A DNA stretch of 64,000 bases, taken from assembly GCA_963693305.1 (NCBI GenBank), contig OY855914.1, positions 10,917,403 through 10,981,402 of the forward strand. Reading direction: 5' to 3'. This document shows positions 29,650 to 39,269 of this stretch, piece by piece. This stretch comes from Meandrina meandrites. Taxonomy: Eukaryota > Cnidaria > Anthozoa > Scleractinia > Meandrinidae. The first letter of the stretch is position 1; every line of letters begins with the position of its first letter. A model generated the notes under the pieces. It did not search any database. It saw only the letters and a program-made list of their open reading frames with translations, and was not told the DNA's origin. The position numbers and the translations under genes were made by a program.

Positions 29650-30072
29650 ATGGCAAGTATCGCGATTATGGCTGGTGGAGCTATATTGAATGCTGCAGCT
29701 TTTATAGGTGGCAATTATCTTGCAAAGGCACTTGGCGGAGGTGACGCTGCACTTGATGAAAAAGTACGACATGACAAAGCTCTCGAGGCGTATCAAGCAG
29801 CTTATGCCAAATACTCCCGTGACCGAACCAAACTTCTCGACTGGATTGCGACTAACACGCAAATAAAAGAGCAGGCCAAACAGAACTTTACTAACACTGA
29901 CTACGCCTTCAAACTGTACAACCAGGCGCACCCTGACAAACAAATGATACCCCCCAAAGAACCCAAGTTCTCAGATTTCTATCAACCAAGCCAGCAGCAA
30001 AAAAATGGTGAACTCATGTTCGTGGGTGCCGGGGCTCTTGCTTTGGGCTACGCTGCCTTTCGTTTCCTTTAA
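29650..30072 (+). CDS. Small Polinton protein with hydrophobic ends (140 aa)
   Basis: Starts 'MASIAIMAGGAILNAAAFIG', a hydrophobic Gly/Ala helix, then a charged helical body with 'KLLDWIATNTQIKEQAKQNF' and a C-terminal hydrophobic segment 'LMFVGAGALALGYAAFRFL'. Recurrent upstream of integrase in cnidarian Polintons. Function unknown; probably a membrane or capsid-lining protein. Confidence 0.65.
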   Translation: MASIAIMAGGAILNAAAFIGGNYLAKALGGGDAALDEKVRHDKALEAYQAAYAKYSRDRTKLLDWIATNTQIKEQAKQNFTNTDYAFKLYNQAHPDKQMIPPKEPKFSDFYQPSQQQKNGELMFVGAGALALGYAAFRFL

Positions 30073-30096
30073 ACTTTTTTAATTCCTTACTTATAG

Positions 30097-31089
30097 ATGG
30101 ATGCCAAACTCGCAAAGATATACTATAGCCCTGGGGGCTACTGGAAAGGTTTTGCTGCAATCAAAAAATTAGCCGAAGCTGCCAAGGTACCAGAAGAAAC
30201 CGCAAAAAAGTGGCTGTTCAAGCAAGCACTCTGGCAGATATTCATCCCAGCACCGAAGCGCATTTCTCGGCCGAAATTCGATGTACCTATACCCAACAAA
30301 GTGCACCAGGCGGATCTTCTTTTTTTGCCGCATGACAAACTGCCCCGCGGACGTAAAGTTTTTAAGTATGCACTCACCGTTGTTGACGTGGCTAGCCGAT
30401 TCAAAGAAGCTGAACCCTTAACCTCTAAAAACTCTGATGAAGTTGCACTGGCTTTTAAGAGAATTTACAAACGCTCACCTCTGAAATGGCCTGAACTTCT
30501 GCAGGTTGATCCTGGGCGTGAATTCATGGGCGCTGTTACAAAAGAAATGGAAAATCACAAAACATATATTCGGCGTGGGCGAGTTGACATTCACCGTGAT
30601 CAGGCCATTGTTGAACGTTTTAACCGCACCCTGGCTGAGCGCTTGTTCGGGCACCAGTACGCTGTTGAAATGCGAATGCCTGAGGGACAGCGGTACACGG
30701 CGTGGGTAAAAAGACTTCCTGAAGTTGTAGCCGCTCTGAACAATGAAGTAACAAGCCTTATCGGCAAGAAACCTGTAGTTGCCATCAAAGAAAAAAATAT
30801 TTATGCAAAGCCATCCACACCTTATTTGAGGCCTGTTGGAGAAAGCGAAAAAAAGCTCCCCTCTCGTGTGAATGTTAGGTATTTGTACCAACCTGGCGAG
30901 CTTGAAGGTGGTGTTAAAAGAGCCACTGATCCAATCTGGTCTTTGAAAGTTTACAACATTGAACGTTCTTTTACCAAACCGAATCAGCCCGTTCTCTATT
31001 ATTTGCATGACGGGCCCAAGCGTGGCTTCGTGCGTGAAGAACTGCTTGTTGTGCCTCCAAACACACAATTACCCCCCGAGCGACTTTAA
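30097..31089 (+). CDS. Polinton integrase, retroviral (rve) DDE family (330 aa)
   Basis: N-terminal helical DNA-binding part (about 1-55), catalytic core with D73 ('HQADLLFLP'), D138 ('LQVDPGREF') and E173 ('AIVERFNRTL'), giving D...D-34-E spacing, and a C-terminal beta-rich part (about 270-325) resembling an SH3/chromo-like fold. The catalytic triad is intact. It would cut host DNA and join the TIR ends, making the 5-6 bp duplication. The last 21 bp overlap the PolB 3' end, tail to tail. Confidence 0.9.
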   Translation: MDAKLAKIYYSPGGYWKGFAAIKKLAEAAKVPEETAKKWLFKQALWQIFIPAPKRISRPKFDVPIPNKVHQADLLFLPHDKLPRGRKVFKYALTVVDVASRFKEAEPLTSKNSDEVALAFKRIYKRSPLKWPELLQVDPGREFMGAVTKEMENHKTYIRRGRVDIHRDQAIVERFNRTLAERLFGHQYAVEMRMPEGQRYTAWVKRLPEVVAALNNEVTSLIGKKPVVAIKEKNIYAKPSTPYLRPVGESEKKLPSRVNVRYLYQPGELEGGVKRATDPIWSLKVYNIERSFTKPNQPVLYYLHDGPKRGFVREELLVVPPNTQLPPERL

Positions 31090-34000
31090 AGCTTCTTCTA
31101 TTTCTTTCATTTCGGCATTTGTTAATTCTATTTCTTCCATTTCTGTAGTAGCAAATAAAGCTTCCATTTCTTCCATTGCACTGTTGTACCCGTAAGCCTT
31201 TGTATTTACCCCGTCTTCAGCTATCCAGCGCTTTGAATCAAACGGGGACAGTGAAATTTTATTTACATGTATGCCGTAGATCTCATGCCCCTCGCTTCGC
31301 AAAATGTTCATTCCGTGCCACATCTGCTCTTTGCTAAACAGCGCCTGCTTGTACTGTTCATGCTTTATCTGTTTCTTAACAACGTTCTTTTTCACGCCTT
31401 TCGCTTTTCTTACGTTTGTTTCGTCAACTTTTATCAAAGTGGGGTAAACCCCACACCCCGTATTAGCCGCGCGCAGCGCTGTGCAGCATTGCGACACTCT
31501 TGCTTTCGGATGTTCCGTTTTTTTGACCGACTCTGCGTCTTTTGCCATTATTTTTTTGACCAACTCTGCGCCTTTTGCCATTATTGCCTGCACTTTTTTT
31601 CCTTCGCAGCTGCACTCTTTTATTTCCGTCTCCGGGAAGTCTTTCTTTATTTTTTCTATCCGCTGTTCGCTTTTACCTTCTGTCATTACCGAGTACATCT
31701 TTGACCTAAGGCCCACATACTCCAATATTGGGATCCCCTCGCACTCATCTTTCATTTTTCCCAGTACCTTTTTGTTCACTGTTGAGTGGAGCGGATGCTC
31801 CTTCGGGTAGTTTGATGTATCATAGAAGTTTTCGTTTTCTTTTATGTCTTTGTAGACATCCTCTGTTTCTATCTTCAGCAGCAGGCTGTCCGTGTCCGTG
31901 TACAGGAGCTCGCATTTCTCACCGTACTGCTTTTTCAGGTGGTTGTAAAAGAAGTCGTACATAAGTATCTTGCTTTTGTCAAGGATTGTCATTCCTGTGT
32001 AGACCGGCTTGTTGAGAAGCAGGCGGCTTTTGTGCATGTCAATGCCCACCAGGTCGTTTGTAAATATTACGTGCCTTGCGTACAGAGGGCTGGCGACCAA
32101 TTTCCTTATTTTGTCTTTTTCATTGCTGCGGACTATTCTTATGTCTACACGGTTGCGCAGGTTTTCCATGGTTTTGCCGAAAACTGAGTTATTCATCAGC
32201 TTGTAAAAGTTCTTTTCAAAGTCATTCTTTGCTTGCTTTCTGAATTCTGTATTCATACGGATGTACGGCTCCATCCAACACTCTTGTTCGAACTCTAGCA
32301 CCCTTTTTACGCGCTTCAGTTTCATCCCCTGCTTCAGATAGAACTTCAAGTTTTCGTAGTGAACCACGTAGTCTTTTTTATCCTCAAGTGTCAGCAGCAG
32401 CTTCTTGCTGTTTGGGATTTTCAGGTCCAATTCTTTTATCAGATTCTTTTGGTAGTCCGACATGTTTTCTTTTTTCACGACCTTTTTCTCTGGCGCCAGT
32501 GGGTAGCTGTTGTGTTCTTTATGCAGCTCCGCCGGGTACTCCAAATCAACTTCAAGGATCCAGCCTTTCTTGGCGTTCTCCTTTTTATTCATTATTTCCT
32601 CCTCTGTCGGCATCACGCGTTTCCATTTGAATCCGCTTTTGGGGAGAGGCTTGCTCATTGCCCAGCCGTACAGGTTGTTTGCGTCCAGATACATTATGTA
32701 ACTGTTCGGTTTGCTTTCGTCATAGTCTGTTACCAAAGGATTGTTTGCCTTTGCATGCCTTTTGCTTACCATCGAGATTCCTCCGCGAATTCCTCGTTCC
32801 ACGAACATATGCATTTCATAGTCTGTTAACAACTCAAGCTCAACACCCGTCTTTTTCAAGAGTGCGTCCCATGATAGTCCTGGTGATGTGAAATAGTGCG
32901 CCGGGTCAAGACCGTACTGCTGCAAACACAGTTTACGGAAATTTTCAAATACATCTGCCAACAGTGCTACATCCGTTTTCACGTAAAGGTCATGGTAATC
33001 CCCCAATGTTTTACAATCAAAAGTCTCCCATACCGCCTTCGCGTGAGCGTACTCATCTTCTGTAATGTGTTCATCGTTGAGTTTGCTGTAGAAGTCTTCT
33101 TTTTTTGGCAGACTTGTTTCGCTGAATTTTTCAAATGAATCCATGTACTCGTATGGGTAAATTCCCTTTTTGTAAAGCAAATCACTGCCATTTGATATTG
33201 TTGATGTGATTTTTAGTGCCTCCTTAATTTGCTTTTTGTACTCCTGCTCTCTGTCTTTTAATTCTGATGTGGCTTCTTCTACCCCATCAACTATTACTTC
33301 TACCAGCGAGTCCAAGCTTCCTTGCAAAAAGTTCAAGCTGTCTATGAAACGCAAACCATCAACCGAAATGGTTATGTACTTCTCCATGTTGTTTGCGACA
33401 CATTTCACCTCTTTTTTCAAATTTGCCATCGCCTGCATTAAATGGTGCGCGTCGTACCCCCTCAGGTTGTGAAATACAACTGGTACCTGGTGCGTTTTGG
33501 GGTTTATTTTTAGTTTTAGGTTGCATTCGCTGTGCGCTGCCCCCCGGTATTTACCCGTCAGATGACAATGGTCTTTTACCGCGTCTCTGTAGTTCTTTTG
33601 GAGAAGTGACTTTTTGCATTTGTAGCAGTTGGTTTGTTCTTTTGCTGTGTGGCGCGCGGCTGCGGTTTCCGGTTTTTTCAGCTTTATTATTTCAAAATCA
33701 TCGTCTTTTGATGCATTATGGCACAGCGTTTCGAAAAATTCTCTTTGGTAATTTTGCTCTTCATAGAAACATCTTTTGTGATACTGCCCCTGGTATTTCT
33801 CTTTTTTTGATATGTGTCCTGTTGCGTAGACCGGCAATGAATCCCAAAAGTTTTCTTTTACCAGCTTTTTTTCGCAGATGTGGCAGCTGTGTGCGTTTTT
33901 GAATTCATACCAGTCTTTGTTCGTCATTGCTATGGGTTTTACTTGCGCGAGGTTTTCTCTTATTTTGTCTTTTACTATTACCAGTCTTTTCAGGAAAGAC

Positions 34001-35322
34001 CTTACCGCGTTTTCACCCCTGTATACAAATGGTCCTGTAACTTTCCCGTCACTTCTTACTACAACAAATGAATATCCACACGCCTCATGCCTTTCCGTCT
34101 TTTCTGTGTAACTTTTGTTTTTGTATTTGTCATTTTCAGGGTCTCGCTCGCAACCTTGAAATTTTCTTACTAACGCCTCAAAGTCAGCGTATATCACGTA
34201 TGGCGCTTTCATCTGTTTCTGATAGTTTTTAAAAGCTAGGATATTATCCCCCTCTTCCGGCATGTCTATCTTTGTTGGCCTCCCATTCACACCGTTGCAG
34301 TGCTTTTCGTGTTCCACCAGCACGTGCGCTCTTGTAAAACGTGTTAAGCACCTCATACAGTAGAAAGTTTTATTGTTTATTGCCTTATCGAACAACAAAG
34401 CGCTTTCTCTTTTTATCCAACAGTAATGCTGTCTCTCGCCTTTTTCAATCAACATCAGGTTTATTCTTTTTACGCTTTTTTCTTTACTGCTTATTCTGTA
34501 CACTATCACTGTGTCTTTTTCCCATCCGAACACGTTTATTGCCAGGTTTCGGTTTTGTTTTTCCAGCTTGTCGATTTGTTTTACCGGTGTTGGAAAATCT
34601 ATCCCCTCGTAATTTATCCCGTCATTTTTGGGGTATTTGCTTGGTCTTTGGGGGTCCTTCCCATCTTTTGGAGGAAATAAAGCAGCTCTTAGAGCCCACT
34701 TCAGACATTCGTTGTCTTTGTTTTTCACATTTATTATTGCCTTCTTTTTTGCTAGATCGGCTGGAAGTGGCAAATAGGTTCCTCCGCGCAGTGGCTGATA
34801 TTTTGCAACGTTCACGTATGCTAACTCTATACTTTCAATTTCCCATCCTGATCCTTGCAATGACCAGTTTTCTATTTCTCCCTTTATTCTTTCCATGAAT
34901 TCTTCGTATTTTTGTTTTATCTGTTCTTTGTCATAACTGGTAAAAACGTGCGGCTGGTCCTCTTTGAAATAGTGCGACATTTCTTGCGTTTCTCCGTTTC
35001 TTTCTATTTCAAAGTTTACTTTTAGCCCGAAGCTCACCTTTACACTTCCCAACTTTTGAATTTCCTGTTCTATCAAGTTTGTATACTTTTCTTTATTTGC
35101 ATTTTTAAACATATAAATATCTTTGTTGTTTTGATTTGTTTTGGATATATCCATTATCCAAACACGAAGCCATTCCTGGAAATTAGTCTGACTTATTTTA
35201 AACCCGTCGCGTAAAATAGTACGTTCTGGCTGTAATGGTTCAGGAAGATTTCTATTTTGCTCCCTTGCTATTGGACCGTAAAATGTTTTCAGAACATCTG
35301 ATGAAAATCTTGCAGCCGCCAT
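31069..35322 (-). CDS. DNA polymerase B, protein-primed type (1417 aa)
   Basis: Starts at the ATG closing the right TIR (35320-35322). N-terminal part (1-300) may hold the terminal-protein function. A C2H2-like finger 'CMRC..H..HC' is at about 322-342. Exonuclease motifs: 'ADFEAL' (379-384), 'NLRGYD' (619-624), 'YHDLYVKTD' (776-784). An endonuclease VII/HNH-like zinc insert with 'CYKC' and 'DHCHLTGKYRGAAH' is at 566-606. Polymerase motif A 'YLDANNLYGWAM' (878-889), B 'KLMNNSVFGKTMEN' (1041-1054), C 'YTDTDS' (1141-1146). All catalytic residues are present. An in-frame insertion lies near the C-terminus (see 31417-31677). It would replicate the element. Confidence 0.95.
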   Translation of the reverse strand: MAAARFSSDVLKTFYGPIAREQNRNLPEPLQPERTILRDGFKISQTNFQEWLRVWIMDISKTNQNNKDIYMFKNANKEKYTNLIEQEIQKLGSVKVSFGLKVNFEIERNGETQEMSHYFKEDQPHVFTSYDKEQIKQKYEEFMERIKGEIENWSLQGSGWEIESIELAYVNVAKYQPLRGGTYLPLPADLAKKKAIINVKNKDNECLKWALRAALFPPKDGKDPQRPSKYPKNDGINYEGIDFPTPVKQIDKLEKQNRNLAINVFGWEKDTVIVYRISSKEKSVKRINLMLIEKGERQHYCWIKRESALLFDKAINNKTFYCMRCLTRFTRAHVLVEHEKHCNGVNGRPTKIDMPEEGDNILAFKNYQKQMKAPYVIYADFEALVRKFQGCERDPENDKYKNKSYTEKTERHEACGYSFVVVRSDGKVTGPFVYRGENAVRSFLKRLVIVKDKIRENLAQVKPIAMTNKDWYEFKNAHSCHICEKKLVKENFWDSLPVYATGHISKKEKYQGQYHKRCFYEEQNYQREFFETLCHNASKDDDFEIIKLKKPETAAARHTAKEQTNCYKCKKSLLQKNYRDAVKDHCHLTGKYRGAAHSECNLKLKINPKTHQVPVVFHNLRGYDAHHLMQAMANLKKEVKCVANNMEKYITISVDGLRFIDSLNFLQGSLDSLVEVIVDGVEEATSELKDREQEYKKQIKEALKITSTISNGSDLLYKKGIYPYEYMDSFEKFSETSLPKKEDFYSKLNDEHITEDEYAHAKAVWETFDCKTLGDYHDLYVKTDVALLADVFENFRKLCLQQYGLDPAHYFTSPGLSWDALLKKTGVELELLTDYEMHMFVERGIRGGISMVSKRHAKANNPLVTDYDESKPNSYIMYLDANNLYGWAMSKPLPKSGFKWKRVMPTEEEIMNKKENAKKGWILEVDLEYPAELHKEHNSYPLAPEKKVVKKENMSDYQKNLIKELDLKIPNSKKLLLTLEDKKDYVVHYENLKFYLKQGMKLKRVKRVLEFEQECWMEPYIRMNTEFRKQAKNDFEKNFYKLMNNSVFGKTMENLRNRVDIRIVRSNEKDKIRKLVASPLYARHVIFTNDLVGIDMHKSRLLLNKPVYTGMTILDKSKILMYDFFYNHLKKQYGEKCELLYTDTDSLLLKIETEDVYKDIKENENFYDTSNYPKEHPLHSTVNKKVLGKMKDECEGIPILEYVGLRSKMYSVMTEGKSEQRIEKIKKDFPETEIKECSCEGKKVQAIMAKGAELVKKIMAKDAESVKKTEHPKARVSQCCTALRAANTGCGVYPTLIKVDETNVRKAKGVKKNVVKKQIKHEQYKQALFSKEQMWHGMNILRSEGHEIYGIHVNKISLSPFDSKRWIAEDGVNTKAYGYNSAMEEMEALFATTEMEEIELTNAEMKEIEEALKSLGG
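31417..31677 (-). other. In-frame ~85-codon insertion in PolB
   Basis: Residues about 1216-1302 separate the conserved 'SKMYSVM' and 'KAKGVKKNVVKKQIKHEQY' blocks, which in other Polinton polymerases are about a dozen residues apart (from memory). The insert has a tandem repeat ('AIMAKGAELVKK', 'KIMAKDAESVKK'), six cysteines in two groups ('ECSCEG', 'CCTALRAANTGC'), and holds a type 3 palindrome at 31439-31454. It sits in the thumb region, after motif C. Confidence 0.6.
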
Positions 35323-35652
35323 CTCGCCGTATATACAAGTGCAGATAAATGTTCAAATGGAAAATAATTCTGACGCACTTTGTATATAGACAGTGCATAC
35401 ATTTCTTCAAAAGAAAATAATTTTTTTGTGTGATACATCCGCTCGCTCTTTGTTACTTCCTTGCTTATTTTCACTCAAATACCACCACACACATAGGAGT
35501 TACTGGTTCTAGCGGAAAAAAATAAAAAGATACAAAACAAAGCTGAATTAACAATAAACGAGGCGAGCATGGGAGCCGAGTTTCTTGTTAATTCAGCTTT
35601 GTTTTGTATCTTTTTATTTTTTTGCGCTAGAACCAGTAACTCCTATGTGTGT
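35319..35652 (-). repeat. Right terminal inverted repeat (334 bp)
   Basis: Identical to the left TIR. The hairpin occupies 35487-35652 (arms 35487-35552 and 35587-35652, loop 35553-35586). Its inner end supplies the PolB ATG. Target duplication AATCAA follows at 35653-35658. Confidence 0.95.
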
Positions 35653-35666
35653 AATCAATACATGTG

Positions 35667-35813
35667 TATGTTGTGGTTTATATTTTATTTTTGGTCCAAA
35701 AGTTTTCAAACCAGTTTGATTTAAGCTATTTTCCGTTGTCTCGCTGCATTATCATAATTCGACACAAAGGAAAATAAAAATATAACTGGTTTGAAAATTT
35801 AAACCACAACATA
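35667..35813. mobile_element. MITE, probable TA target
   Basis: Ends 'TGTTGTGGTTTA' and complement, each bordered by TA, with a second stem 'AACCAGTT'/'AACTGGTT' inside. Suggests a Tc1/mariner-type non-autonomous element just outside the Polinton. Nothing else recognised to 36278. Confidence 0.55.
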
Positions 35814-36278
35814 TATCTCCCGGGTAAATCCAGAGATTTGTCTCAAACAACTTTTTCATTTAGTTTAAAACACCTGTCGTAATAACACTTTGATAAACCA
35901 TGCATTCAAAATTTGATATTTACGGTTGGATGATTCAAATATTTGGGCGGGGGTTAACTTTAGAACTTTTAAACAAATAATTACGGGGTAAATATGTATC
36001 GCTGGCGTTCCCTCCCTTCTCCATTTCGCGTTATTTTCCGCCATCCCCCTCCCCTTATTACGCCTGTCACACAGGCTAAAATTCAGGCCACTTTCGGACG
36101 GAACTGCTCGACGCCGTTTCTTGGAATTCTACCAAACATCCAGCTGAAACGGTGCATCTGTTTTGTGGGAATTGATGGCTACGCCTGATTGGCTGGCAGA
36201 ATGGCGTGAGGCTGCTTCGCATAACAAATAAATGGACGCTGATCACGTTTCTAAACAATTACCACAGAAGTTTGGAAA

Positions 36279-37736
36279 ATGGCTGAAGCTTTTGCAAAAC
36301 GGCTCCCAAAGGAAACCGATCATAGACCCCTTCAATACAACCAAGCGGTAGAAAACTCGATCCGCAGCCGTCCATTGGGCTATGTAGTCAACAGTCACTA
36401 CATCAAATATCCGTATAAGTTTGAAGAAGAGATCAAAATTTATGATCCACTTATCGACAGTCTCGAGCAAGCCTTAATATCCAAACCCTTGTTTTGCTGT
36501 GGAGGGAGTTTACGGCCATCAGATATGGAGAAGTGGGTTTTAAAAGTGAAGCCAACAAATTCAGAAGCAGACAAAGATCACTGGGAAGAATTCAAATTAC
36601 CAAATCTTTCTTTGGACGAGCTGCTGAAATACTGCAATCCCGCACCATTTGGAGACTTAAAAGAAATGAAAACAGTGCTTGATCCCCAGGTTCGTCTGGC
36701 CTACGAAATTGAATCAGCAAGGTTCCAAATGTATAGATTTCCTGGAGACTTGTCCATTGAAGCACACATCGAGGATAAACTTACTCCCGGCAGACGTGTT
36801 GATCTGAAACCTTACAAAGTAAACGTTTACGGCGAAGGAGGATTTTTCAAACCGCACGTGGATAGTCCATCTGATGACAACATGATAGGAACTCTGGTCG
36901 TTTGCCTTCCTTCACCTCACAAAGGCGGTGAGCTGCTTGTTAACCATGATGGCTTGCAACACGTTTTCGACTTTTCGCAGCACTCTGGAGACACGAGCAG
37001 AATTCAATGGGCCGCATTTTACAGCGACTGCATTCATGAAGTGAAACCTGTCCTTGAAGGACACAGAGTCACCATTACTTACAACATTATCACTTCACAA
37101 TGGCCACCTAGCTATCACGATGAAAGAGCCTGTGAGCCCGAAGATGCTGTTTCTCTGGAGGAGCATTTTGAATGTAGCGCAGAAAGTTCCTCCTTAACAA
37201 CGAAAGTAATTGCTAATGTGAACACCGAGCTTGAGAAGATTCAAAGTCGAGGAAAAAGCTCACCTTCCAAGGTTGGTTTTCTTTTAAAACACAAGTATAT
37301 TTCAAAGGGCCTGCAGCCGCATTTGCTTAAAGGAGGAGATAAAGCATTGTTCGACTTCCTAGTTGATAAGCAGTGGAGATGCGAGTTGATGAGTGTGCTG
37401 TCAAGGTATCAGACTGCGAAGATCTTTTTAGAAGAGGACATAGATTTTGAAGAGACTCACGAAATCTACGAGTTCAACGTTTCAAAGTCTACCAAACCTC
37501 CTATGTTGATTTATGGTGCTCCTTCGAGGGGATGGATACACAAAAGTTTTCGTCAATGGCGCGTTGGTATCCCCTTTATCGAAATTTTCAGAAGGCCGAC
37601 AGAGATTGCCCAGCTTGAAATGGCGCGTAATAATGAAGGAAGTGGCATGTGGTGTGGCAACGAAATTGAAGACGTTGGAGTAGACAGGATTTATTTGGAT
37701 TCCGCAGTCATCGTGGATCTTTGCAAGGAGCTGTAA
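36279..37736 (+). CDS. 2-oxoglutarate/Fe(II)-dependent oxygenase (485 aa), single exon
   Basis: The prolyl-4-hydroxylase-type core is at about 175-275: iron ligands H193 and D195 ('FFKPHVDSP'), H253 ('CIHEVKP') and the 2-oxoglutarate-binding R263 ('EGHRVTITYN'). 'GTLVVCLPSPHKGGELLVNHDG' between them (in two parts 'GTLVVCLPSPHKGG' and 'ELLVNHDG') is the usual strand-turn seen in fungal and invertebrate relatives. Regions 1-150 and 290-485 are family-specific. Substrate unknown; probably protein or nucleic-acid hydroxylation in the cytoplasm or nucleus, as no signal peptide is seen. The intronless frame is intact. It is outside the Polinton. Confidence 0.85.
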   Translation: MAEAFAKRLPKETDHRPLQYNQAVENSIRSRPLGYVVNSHYIKYPYKFEEEIKIYDPLIDSLEQALISKPLFCCGGSLRPSDMEKWVLKVKPTNSEADKDHWEEFKLPNLSLDELLKYCNPAPFGDLKEMKTVLDPQVRLAYEIESARFQMYRFPGDLSIEAHIEDKLTPGRRVDLKPYKVNVYGEGGFFKPHVDSPSDDNMIGTLVVCLPSPHKGGELLVNHDGLQHVFDFSQHSGDTSRIQWAAFYSDCIHEVKPVLEGHRVTITYNIITSQWPPSYHDERACEPEDAVSLEEHFECSAESSSLTTKVIANVNTELEKIQSRGKSSPSKVGFLLKHKYISKGLQPHLLKGGDKALFDFLVDKQWRCELMSVLSRYQTAKIFLEEDIDFEETHEIYEFNVSKSTKPPMLIYGAPSRGWIHKSFRQWRVGIPFIEIFRRPTEIAQLEMARNNEGSGMWCGNEIEDVGVDRIYLDSAVIVDLCKEL

Positions 37737-39045
37737 ACGCTGATTTTCATTAGATCGCATTAGTATATGTCAATTGAGATATAAATAAGAAGGCTCATTC
37801 GTTTTTAGCTTATGGTTATGTTGTGTTTTCACAAGGAAAAACATGCTCGATTCAAGCGTGACAAGCGCAAACGTTTGTGTCTGTTTGTGATAGAGACATG
37901 CTTTTATTGTTTGTCCTGAAAACCACTGAAAACCACTGAAACCACGGTCAGCTCTCGTAATTATCGATGATAGCTAGTAAAAAAGAGTGTATACTTAACG
38001 ATAGTGTTTACAGTTCAAGACTGATGATTTGGTGCATACACGAAATTGTCTGTTTAATGGAGTCTGATTCTAGTTGTGTCTGTAATATACGGTTGCAAAC
38101 TTGGACGAGCGAGCAGAATTATTCAAGTATCTATAAATGGAATGAGGCATCACAAAATCCTGTGTTACCAGTATATCATTAATTTTACAATTTTGAATTA
38201 CAAACAAGATTTGAAAATCCCAAGAAACCGTACTGCAGTCATGCGGATATCCAGAGAACAAAAAATTTGTCAATCAGTTCACAGGCGTCCAAAGCTCACG
38301 ATGAGAGAATTTATCCTAATTGCAGAAATATAAGAATAGATTTCTTGCCACTGTCATATTGTAATTCTTTGTCTTTCCACGTTCGTGGGGGGTGTCTATC
38401 AAAACGGAGACCGAACTGACTCAATCGAAAACGGTCTTCGACAAAATACTGAACCACCACTGACAAAAGAAAGAATTCATTGAGGCTGAATCGAGTTTAT
38501 GAAAAACTTTTCTATTACCTTCAAATTTCTAAGATCGCGGAAACATGGGCTGGCATTACAAGTATGGTTCTTTTCTCCGTTAAACGTGCACAAAATAGAA
38601 ACATCATCGTAAATTTTATCTGCTTCTACGAAAAACAACACGACGACAACAAAAGAAACCGGATACATTTATAATAATAATTAAAAAAAAACACGCGAGC
38701 GACACGCACGCACGATACAGCAACCGGAAGTTCTTTCTCTCCGAGCGCGCCTTGGTATTGAGGGTTGTGCCTAAATAGGACCGCTTAGAGGGACAGCCGA
38801 GAAGTACTGGAGATGACTTTCCGACTCTGCTGGCTCTCGGAAAATTCTCGATAAATCCAATATGGCGTCTCATTCTTGACTCGTTTTGTTGTCTACAAAC
38901 TCGCATCGAGAACGAAGGAGCATAATACGAAGAAAAGTATGCTAGTTTGAAATCGTATTCCACGAGCACTTAGAGGCTCGTTTGGAAAGCATTCATACTA
39001 CTGTATGAGATGAGTTCGCGTGTAGGATAGAGCTAACTTGCAATT
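37737..39045. other. No gene recognised
   Basis: Several frames of 60-117 codons occur on both strands (for example 38616-38969 minus), without domains or convincing splice context. A short direct repeat, 'AAAACCACTGAAAACCACTG', is at about 37919-37938. Confidence 0.55.
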
Positions 39046-39259
39046 GAGGCCCTCCAAGGGGTTTTGGCGACAGGCGACATCCCTGCAAAATTGCTAAAAA
39101 TGTAGCGACAATCTTGTTCCTGAACACCAACAGCCGACAGAAACTGATGGTAAAAAAGCGACAATATGCGACAGCAACATTTTTATCAAGCCATATAGGC
39201 GACAGGTAGGATGGAAAATGAGCGACAAAGGGACATCCGAACCCCCCTTGGAAGGCCTC
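39046..39259. mobile_element. MITE
   Basis: Inverted ends 'GAGGCCCTCCAAGGGGTTT' and near-complement at 39238-39259; the interior has repeated 'GCGACA' words. Non-coding. Confidence 0.65.
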
Positions 39260-39269
39260 TAACTTGTGT

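Larger units (their letters stand above)
19150..35652. mobile_element. Complete Polinton/Maverick element (16.5 kb)
   Basis: Bounded by 334-bp inverted repeats and a 5-6 bp target duplication. Gene order from the left: end gene (+), non-coding arm, two genes (-), 587-residue protein (+), coiled-coil protein (-), major capsid (+), ATPase (+), five small genes (+), integrase (+), DNA polymerase (-). The combination of protein-primed-type PolB, retroviral-type integrase, FtsK/HerA-type ATPase and jelly-roll capsid proteins defines the Polinton/adintovirus group. Every recognised frame is open and the TIRs have no difference, so insertion was recent or the element is still active. An adenain-like cysteine protease, usual in the group, was not found. 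Confidence 0.95.

Noticed and set aside
31267..34898. Many plus-strand frames of 60-185 codons over PolB
   Set aside because: They are antisense shadows of the intact polymerase gene and have no domain or codon texture of their own.
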